Positions 24,193-28,928 of a stretch of DNA of 28,928 nucleotides are shown here, piece after piece. Each line of letters begins with the position of its first letter. Positions within the stretch are counted from its first letter, which is position 1. The position numbers and the translations under genes were made by a program. Below the pieces are notes generated by a model, which was given only the letters and a program-made list of their open reading frames with translations, was not told the DNA's origin and did not search any database. The DNA is from an uncultured Eubacteriales bacterium (lineage in GTDB: Bacteria; Bacillota; Clostridia; Oscillospirales; CAG-382). The stretch lies in NCBI GenBank assembly GCA_934444645.1, contig CAKSCV010000031.1, forward strand, positions 1-28,928, written 5' to 3'.

Positions 24193-24902
24193 GATTCAAA
24201 TCGCCGGTCGATACGAGATTTTTGCTGAAATGTCCGGCATTCATCAGGTAACCGGCAACGCAGAAAACAATAGTTTTCCGGGTATCGCCGGCAATGATTT
24301 GAATCGGTGCGACGCTCCGGCTTTACAGCACAAAATTAGAGCGAAGAGCAAAAGAACAGCCGCATTCTTTGCAAACAGTAGGTTAAGGGTGGTGCGAATG
24401 GGAGGTGGAGGGTGGAAAAGGGGTGTTTTGGATGGAAAAAAGGAAAGGGGTGTGCAAATGAAGGGCTTTTGGTTTGTGAAAATGGAAATTTTTGCGGACA
24501 GCGAAGAAAGGCACGTGCAAAAGAAGTTTTTTGTGCGTAAAAAACGGCTTTGAGTGAAGTTCGTAAAGCTTTCTGCTAATGAAATTTTCTTGATTCGCGA
24601 AAAAGGCGTTTTTTCGGCTCATGCAAAGCAAACCGAAAAAGAAAAGTTTTTTATCAACACAGCAAAACTCAATTTCCCACCGCAACAAAGCTAACGAGCA
24701 GTCACAAATTTTATCCGCGAAAACCTGCTGTGAGCTTGCTGTAAAACAACTGTTTTTCGAAAAACATCGGTCTTGCGTCTGCACTACGGTAACCCTTTCG
24801 CACCGATTCAAAGCCTTTACGCCGGCGTTTTGCAGGTAAAACCGGTTTCGACACGTGCCACCGGAATTTTCTGCAAAGTTACTTCCGGCAGAGCTTTGAA
24901 TC
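24193..24902. repeat. Core non-coding element, copy 1 (710 bp)
   Basis: It starts GATTCAAATCGCCGG and ends CTTTGAATC, giving 8-bp inverted ends (GATTCAAA/TTTGAATC). A perfect 14-bp inverted repeat, TTTGAATCGGTGCG (24298-24311) and CGCACCGATTCAAA (24799-24812), lies inside. Direct-oriented homology to 27996-28834 runs end to end, with near-identical blocks at both ends (for example GCATTCATCAGGTAACCGG, and CGACGCTCCGGCTTTACAG to AAAATTAGAGCGAA) and a diverged purine-rich middle. The open frames in it are not conserved in the other copy, so I treat it as non-coding. It may be a non-autonomous mobile element or an RNA element. Confidence 0.7.
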
Positions 24903-25097
24903 GTCCCCGGAGTCCAGAGGTTCGCAAACCTCTGGTGTACTTTTGGTTCTTTTCGTACAAGCGAAAAGAATAAATCCGTTCCCTTTCCGGGAAGCTTCGA
25001 GGTGCTGCAAACCTCGAAGCAGCCCACCGCAACGGCAGCTTCACACCGCAACAATTAAAACCTTTTTTAGGGAGCTTCGAGGTTCTGCAAACCTCGA
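24903..25097 (-). repeat. 195-bp hairpin module, inverted relative to 27801-27995
   Basis: The reverse complement aligns over its whole 195 bp with 27801-27995 at high identity by eye. It contains the CCAGAGGTT/AACCTCTGG hairpin (24914-24935), a TTCTTTTCG-type hairpin (24948-24971) and two CGAGGTT-type hairpins near 25000-25018 and 25076-25097. It directly abuts the right end of core copy 1, whereas the other copy abuts the left end of core copy 2. Confidence 0.8.
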
Positions 25098-25149
25098 AAA
25101 ATCAGCATACATAGCCGGAAATTTTGTACAAACCAATGAAATTCTTTTG

Positions 25150-25204
25150 CCGCCTTGCGGCGGTCGCTTTCGGCGGCTATGCCGCCTGTTTCCGCCTGCG
25201 GCGG
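25150..25204. repeat. Hairpin cluster at the 3' end of rlmN
   Basis: Three GC-rich hairpins: 25150-25163 (CCGCC-TTGC-GGCGG), 25072-like clusters aside, 25172-25186 (GGCGGC-TAT-GCCGCC) and 25192-25204 (CCGCC-TGC-GGCGG). The last ends 3 bp from the rlmN stop codon. No T-run follows on the minus strand that would mark a classical terminator. Confidence 0.75.
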
Positions 25205-25207
25205 CTT

Positions 25208-26287
25208 CTATTCGGCACCCGACCGCCGCAGCTGTCCGCAGGACGCATTGATGTCACTGCCTAATCGGCGCCGCACGGTCACTGTGATATGCCGCGCTTC
25301 CAAAATCCGCATAAATTCGGCAATCGCTTCCCGACTGCTCTTTTCATACGAACGCTCCTTGACCGCATTGAGCGGAATCAGATTCACATGGCACAGCATT
25401 CCCGAAAGCAGGTCTGCAAGCTGTCGCGCACATTCCGGCGTGTCGTTTTCCCCATGGATCATCGAATATTCAAACGAAATGCGTCGTCCGGTCTTTTCCA
25501 AATAATATCGGCACGCCTCCATCAACTCATCAAGCGAAAATTTGCGCGCCACCGGCATGAGCTTTGCCCGGCGTTCGCCGTTCGGCGCGTGCAGCGATAC
25601 CGACAGCGTTATCTGCAAATCTTCATCGGCAAGCATTCGGATCTTATCACATAAACCACAGGTTGAAAGCGATATGTGCCGCTGCCCGATATTTAAGCCT
25701 TTCGGATCGTTGACAAGACGCAGAAATTTGCGTGTGTTATCATAATTATCTAACGGTTCGCCGATGCCCATCATCACAATGTTGGAAATGCGCTCACCGG
25801 TGTCGTTTTGTGCGGCAATGATCTGCCCGAGCATTTCCGACGGCAGCAGATTGCGTACCAATCCGCCGAGCGTGGATGCACAGAACGTGCAGCCCATCCG
25901 ACAGCCGACCTGCGTCGAAATGCAGATGGTATTGCCGTGCTCATACCGCATGAAAACGCTTTCCACGCATTCGCCGTCGGCAAGCTCGAATAAATATTTG
26001 ACCGTTCCGTCGATTTTGGAAACCAACTTTACCTTGACGTGCGGCAGCGTTAAATAAGCGTCGCTTCGCAAAACCTCGCGCAGCTTTGCCGAAAGGTTGG
26101 TCATTTCTTCAAAATCGTATACACCTCGCGTCAGCCATTCGAAAATCTGTCCGGCGCGGAATTTTTCGATTTTCAAGCCGCTTTTTTCGGCAAGCTCCGC
26201 TGTATATTCCTGTAATTCCGGCAAGGTAAGGCTGGCAATATCGGCCTTTCCCTTGCTGTTTCGATAATCGTTTTTCACGTGTTTCAC
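25208..26287 (-). CDS. RlmN, dual-specificity 23S rRNA A2503 / tRNA A37 methyltransferase
   Basis: 359 residues. It is a radical-SAM enzyme that makes 2-methyladenosine. The cluster motif CRMGCTFC supplies C129, C133 and C136, and the flanking TICISTQVG places the resting Cys at C122. The methyl-carrying Cys is C350 in the terminal SCGQLRRS. The start is GTG at 26287, overlapping the rsmB stop by four bases (GTGA), which implies translational coupling. A second in-frame GTG at 26278 has better spacing from AAAGAG and is an alternative. Confidence 0.96.
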   Translation of the reverse strand: MKHVKNDYRNSKGKADIASLTLPELQEYTAELAEKSGLKIEKFRAGQIFEWLTRGVYDFEEMTNLSAKLREVLRSDAYLTLPHVKVKLVSKIDGTVKYLFELADGECVESVFMRYEHGNTICISTQVGCRMGCTFCASTLGGLVRNLLPSEMLGQIIAAQNDTGERISNIVMMGIGEPLDNYDNTRKFLRLVNDPKGLNIGQRHISLSTCGLCDKIRMLADEDLQITLSVSLHAPNGERRAKLMPVARKFSLDELMEACRYYLEKTGRRISFEYSMIHGENDTPECARQLADLLSGMLCHVNLIPLNAVKERSYEKSSREAIAEFMRILEARHITVTVRRRLGSDINASCGQLRRSGAE

Positions 26288-27609
26288 TCTTTATTTCGTA
26301 TAAATTTGGCGACGAAAAAGCCGTCGGTGCCGTCGGTCTGCGGAAAGAAGGTCTTTGTGCCGTTCACCGCGCCGCGAAAAGCAAGCTTTGCCGGAGCAAA
26401 ATCCGGATTTCTCTCCAAAAATGCCGCAACATTCTCCTCATTTTCAGCTTTGCACAATGTGCAGGTCGAATAAATGAGTGCGCCGCCCGGCTTGACATAC
26501 GCCGCGCTTTTGCACAGGATATCAAGGCCGATTTCCGGCAGCCGAGCGATTTCTTCCTCTTTTTTATAGCGAATATCCGGTTTTTTGGCAAGAATGCCAA
26601 GTCCCGAACACGGCACGTCGCAAAGCACTGCGTCTGCCCTGCCGAAAAGGGCGGCATCCGGCTGTCTTGCATCACGCGCTTCTGTTTTTACAGACGCAAT
26701 GCCAAGGCGTTTTGTTCCGCGTTCGATGAGGGACAGACGGTTGGCATGGAGGTCAAAGGAATACAGCGTACCGCGGTCAGCATTGGCAATGGCGATGGCA
26801 AAGGTTTTGCCGCCCGGGCAGGCACAGGTATCGATGACGGTCGGTGCGGACATTCCGGCGACCGCTGCGCTGACAAGAGCCGCGCAAAGCGCACTGGATT
26901 CATCTTGAATGAAGAAAAGCCCTTCGTCAAAGCCGGGAAGCGATTCAACCGGCGCGCTGCCCGAAAGAGTGATAAGCGTTTCGCCGATCTTTCGCGGACA
27001 AAGAGAGGCATCGAGCTTTGCAAGGTAGTCATCTGCCGTGGTTTTCAACGTATTGATATGCAGCGTCAGGTGCGGCGGAATGCATTCGAAGCCATGTGCA
27101 ATCTGCTCGGCAAAGCCTTGACCGTAATCGGATTCCCATTTTCGGCAGATCCAAAGAGGGATGCTGTGGCGGACACTGACGCCGGAAAGGCCGGTCAATG
27201 CCTGCAATTCGGCACGAAGGGACGCCTTTTTGCGGATGGTATTGCGCAGGATGGCGTTGACAAAGCCGGCGTAAGAACCGGGGCAGAGTTTTTTAACAAG
27301 CTCGGTGGCTTCGTTGCAGGCAGCGCTGTCGGGCACGCGATCCATTTCGAAGATCTGATAGAGGGCAGTTTCGAGAATACAGCGCACGAGCGGTTCGATA
27401 TCCGAAAGAGCGGTTTTGGAGATTTTGGAAAGATACCAATCGAGTGTGAGTTTTTTTTCGACGGTACCATACAAAAGGCGCGTATAGAAGCTTTTATCTT
27501 TATCCGCGAAGCCGTATTTTTTAATGGTACTGTCAAGTTCCAGATTGACAAATCTGCCGTTTTTGAAGGCGCTGTTCAAGGACAGCGCAGCGGCTTCTCT
27601 GGGATTCAT
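26284..27609 (-). CDS. RsmB, 16S rRNA m5C967 methyltransferase
   Basis: 441 residues. The N-terminal NusB-like RNA-binding domain (about 1-140) is followed by a Rossmann methyltransferase. The SAM motif is DTCACPGGKTF, motif IV is CDVPCSGLG, and motif VI is YSTCTLCKAENEENV, whose TC cysteine is the catalytic nucleophile. I prefer the ATG at 27609, with AAAGGA aligned about 9 nt upstream; an in-frame TTG at 27615 is possible. It is coupled to rlmN downstream. The upstream fmt/def/priA genes often seen are not in the window; instead the repeat block begins about 55 bp away. Confidence 0.96.
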   Translation of the reverse strand: MNPREAAALSLNSAFKNGRFVNLELDSTIKKYGFADKDKSFYTRLLYGTVEKKLTLDWYLSKISKTALSDIEPLVRCILETALYQIFEMDRVPDSAACNEATELVKKLCPGSYAGFVNAILRNTIRKKASLRAELQALTGLSGVSVRHSIPLWICRKWESDYGQGFAEQIAHGFECIPPHLTLHINTLKTTADDYLAKLDASLCPRKIGETLITLSGSAPVESLPGFDEGLFFIQDESSALCAALVSAAVAGMSAPTVIDTCACPGGKTFAIAIANADRGTLYSFDLHANRLSLIERGTKRLGIASVKTEARDARQPDAALFGRADAVLCDVPCSGLGILAKKPDIRYKKEEEIARLPEIGLDILCKSAAYVKPGGALIYSTCTLCKAENEENVAAFLERNPDFAPAKLAFRGAVNGTKTFFPQTDGTDGFFVAKFIRNKE

Positions 27610-27663
27610 AGACAAAAGCGTCCTTTCTTTATTTATGCGATGCCGCGGCTGCAGCGGACGGAA

Positions 27664-27750
27664 TCGAGGTTTGCAGAACCTCGAACTCCCGAAAGGGAGT
27701 CTTTTGCACGCAGGGCGTGCTGCCCTGAACGGGGCACCGCCGTAAGGCGG
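27664..27750. repeat. Hairpin cluster upstream of rsmB
   Basis: Five hairpins in a row: 27664-27684 (TCGAGGTT/AACCTCGA), 27685-27700 (ACTCCC-GAAA-GGGAGT), 27706-27720 (GCACGC-AGG-GCGTGC), 27721-27736 (TGCCC/GGGCA) and 27737-27750 (CCGCC-GTAA-GGCGG). Any rsmB promoter must lie within or beyond this cluster; none is obvious. Confidence 0.75.
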
Positions 27751-27800
27751 AAAAAAGGATATAATTGGGTTTGTGCGAAGTTGTTGTTTTGTGCGCTGAT

Positions 27801-27995
27801 TCGAGGTTTGCGTAACCTCGAAGCTTCCTTAAAAAGGTTTTAATTGTTGCGGTGTGAAGCTGTGGCTGCGGTGTGCTGATTCGAGGTTTGCGTAACCTCG
27901 GAGCTCCCCGGAAAGGGAACGGGTTTATTCTTTTCGCGTGTACGAAAAGAACCAAAAGTACACCAGAGGTTTGCGAACCTCTGGACTCCGGGGAC
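27801..27995 (+). repeat. 195-bp hairpin module, adjoining core copy 2
   Basis: It carries two CGAGGTTTGCG-type hairpins, the AAAAAGGTTTTAATTGTTGC segment, a TTCTTTTCG/CGAAAAGAA hairpin (27928-27951) and a CCAGAGGTT/AACCTCTGG hairpin (27963-27984). It is in inverted orientation to 24903-25097, so the pair brackets rlmN and rsmB. A related partial copy lies at the window start. Confidence 0.8.
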
Positions 27996-28834
27996 GATTC
28001 AAATCGCCGGTCGATGTGTGGTTGTTGTTAAAACAACCGGCATTCATCAGGTAACCGGTTTTGCGAAAAGCTGCAACTTCGCAGGGCATCGCCGGCAATG
28101 ATTTGAATCGGTGCGACGCTCCGGCTTTACAGCACAAAATTAGAGCGAACAGCAAAAGAACAGCTGTATTCTTTGCAAACAGTAGGTTAAGGGGCGTTGA
28201 AATGGGTTGCGGAGGGTGGAAAAGAATTGCTTTGGATAGCAATTAAGGAAGAATTTGTGCAAAAGAAAGACTTTTGGTTTGTGAAAATAGGCGTTTTTTG
28301 CGGACAGTAGGTTAAAGGTAGTTGGAATGGGCGGCGGAGGGTGGAAAAGGATTGCTTTAGATAGCAACAAGGAAAGGTTTATGGAAATAAAAGGTTTTTT
28401 GCACATAAAAAGGCGGCTTTTGAGGACAGTAAAAATTGTTCGAACAAGCAGTGTTTTGGTTGCGAAAACGAAAGGCTTTTGAGGGCAAAGCATAAAGCTT
28501 TCTGTAAACGAAAACCTTTTGGTTTGCGGAAAAGGGTTGTTTTTTTAGCTCATGCAAAGCAATCCGATAAAGAAAAGCATTTTTCAGCGCACAACGACAC
28601 CGACTTCCCACCGCAACAAAACTAACGTGCAGCAACCCTTTTAGAATAACACCTGCTGCTGTAAGCTTGCAGTACAATAACTCTTTTTCGAAAAAACATC
28701 GGTCTTGCGTCTGCACTACGGTAACCCTTTCGCACCGATTCAAAGCCTTTTCGCCGCCGTTTTGCAAGCAAAACCGGTTTCGGCACGTGCCGTCGGAAAG
28801 CTTTACAAAATCACTTCCGGCAGAGCTTTGAATC
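27996..28834. repeat. Core non-coding element, copy 2 (839 bp)
   Basis: Same ends and order as 24193-24902. The 14-bp internal inverted repeat is exactly conserved at 28102-28115 and 28731-28744. It is about 130 bp longer because of an internal tandem duplication near 28179-28405. The terminal 150 bp or so at each side are conserved best, for example TCTTGCGTCTGCACTACGG and CACTTCCGGCAGAGC. No shared open frame survives between copies. Confidence 0.7.
28179..28405. repeat. Tandem duplication (period 125 bp) in core copy 2
   Basis: ACAGTAGGTTAA recurs at 28179 and 28304. It is followed in both by a G-rich segment ending GGAGGGTGGAAAAG and by ATTGCTTTxGATAGCAA. Copy 1 of the core has a single such unit (from about 24376), which accounts for the length difference. 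Confidence 0.65.
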
Positions 28835-28928
28835 GTGGGTCGCAGGGCTTCGCCCCATATATCCCAACTTAAAGGAAAAAGGCAGCAAAAAGGGAGAAAA
28901 AATCAAACAGAGGGAGGGAGAAATCCGA
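28835..28928. other. Tail after core copy 2
   Basis: No gene. It has a small GGGC-TTC-GCCC hairpin (about 28854-28864) and then a purine-rich run to the window end. It differs from the sequence after core copy 1, marking the core boundary at 28834. Confidence 0.5.

Noticed and set aside
24383..25054. Long minus-strand open frame (223 codons) across core copy 1
   Set aside because: The other copy breaks this frame with insertions and deletions, the translation crosses repeat-module boundaries, and no ribosome binding site or family motif is visible.
26746..27843. 365-codon plus-strand open frame opposite rsmB
   Set aside because: It is antisense to a well-supported rsmB gene with intact catalytic motifs, and it runs on into the hairpin cluster.
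27925..28767. Three minus-strand open frames in core copy 2
   Set aside because: They are fragments in different frames of the same repeat. Only a short stretch matches the translation of copy 1, and their composition is not protein-like.
24193..28834. CRISPR array or tRNA-like T-loop (GATTCAAATC) in the repeats
   Set aside because: There are no regularly spaced repeats, and the bases around GATTCAAATC do not pair as a tRNA T-arm or complete a cloverleaf.

Overview
The window comes from a low-to-mid GC Gram-positive bacterium, most likely a member of the Clostridia and plausibly an Oscillospirales-type gut anaerobe. The signs are strong AGGAGG-type ribosome binding sites, the linked rsmB-rlmN-prpC-prkC-rsgA genes, a DnaD-domain protein, a clostridial feo locus with its small Cys-rich partner, a ferredoxin-thioredoxin-reductase-like protein beside thioredoxin, and a PF06541-type membrane protein. 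I recognise no rRNA, tRNA, CRISPR array, transposase or phage gene. Family assignments come from reading motifs, not from searches.

Layout, left to right. 1-291 is a repeat-rich intergenic region ending in a row of tiny hairpins. 292-3548 (+) carries a DnaD-like primosome protein and a YhaN-like SMC/Rad50-type ATPase. 3715-7492 (+) is a ferrous-iron uptake locus: two feoA genes, feoB, a 59-residue membrane/Cys-rich protein (FeoB-associated type) and a DUF2325-type protein. It is punctuated by four GTTAG-N6-CTAAC boxes plus one N10 variant that look like operators of one metal-responsive repressor. 7586-10594 holds an AraC regulator (-) divergent from a secreted two-module protein (+), which is followed by a 39-residue peptide gene. 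10741-13382 is an AT-rich cassette: one large secreted ricin-lectin-like protein with a near-consensus promoter, bracketed by exact 44-bp direct repeats that are themselves terminator hairpins.

13408-23813 (-) is conserved housekeeping: a PF06541 membrane protein, dnaX, a lytic transglycosylase, coaE, greA, an SGNH hydrolase, the FTR-like/thioredoxin pair, an acyl-CoA thioesterase, rsgA, the PASTA kinase prkC and its phosphatase prpC. rlmN and rsmB (25208-27609, -) follow, but they are cut off from prpC by about 1.4 kb of non-coding repeats, and a second repeat block lies upstream of rsmB to the window end.

The repeat blocks are the least explained part of the window. They are built from shared modules: (i) clusters of 3-6 nt-loop hairpins hugging gene boundaries, (ii) a 195-bp hairpin module present in opposite orientations on either side of rlmN-rsmB, and (iii) a 710/839-bp non-coding core element present twice in direct orientation. 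The core is bounded by GATTCAAA/TTTGAATC and has an internal perfect 14-bp inverted repeat. With the terminator-flanked ricin cassette and the metal-responsive operator set, these are the main points deserving follow-up.
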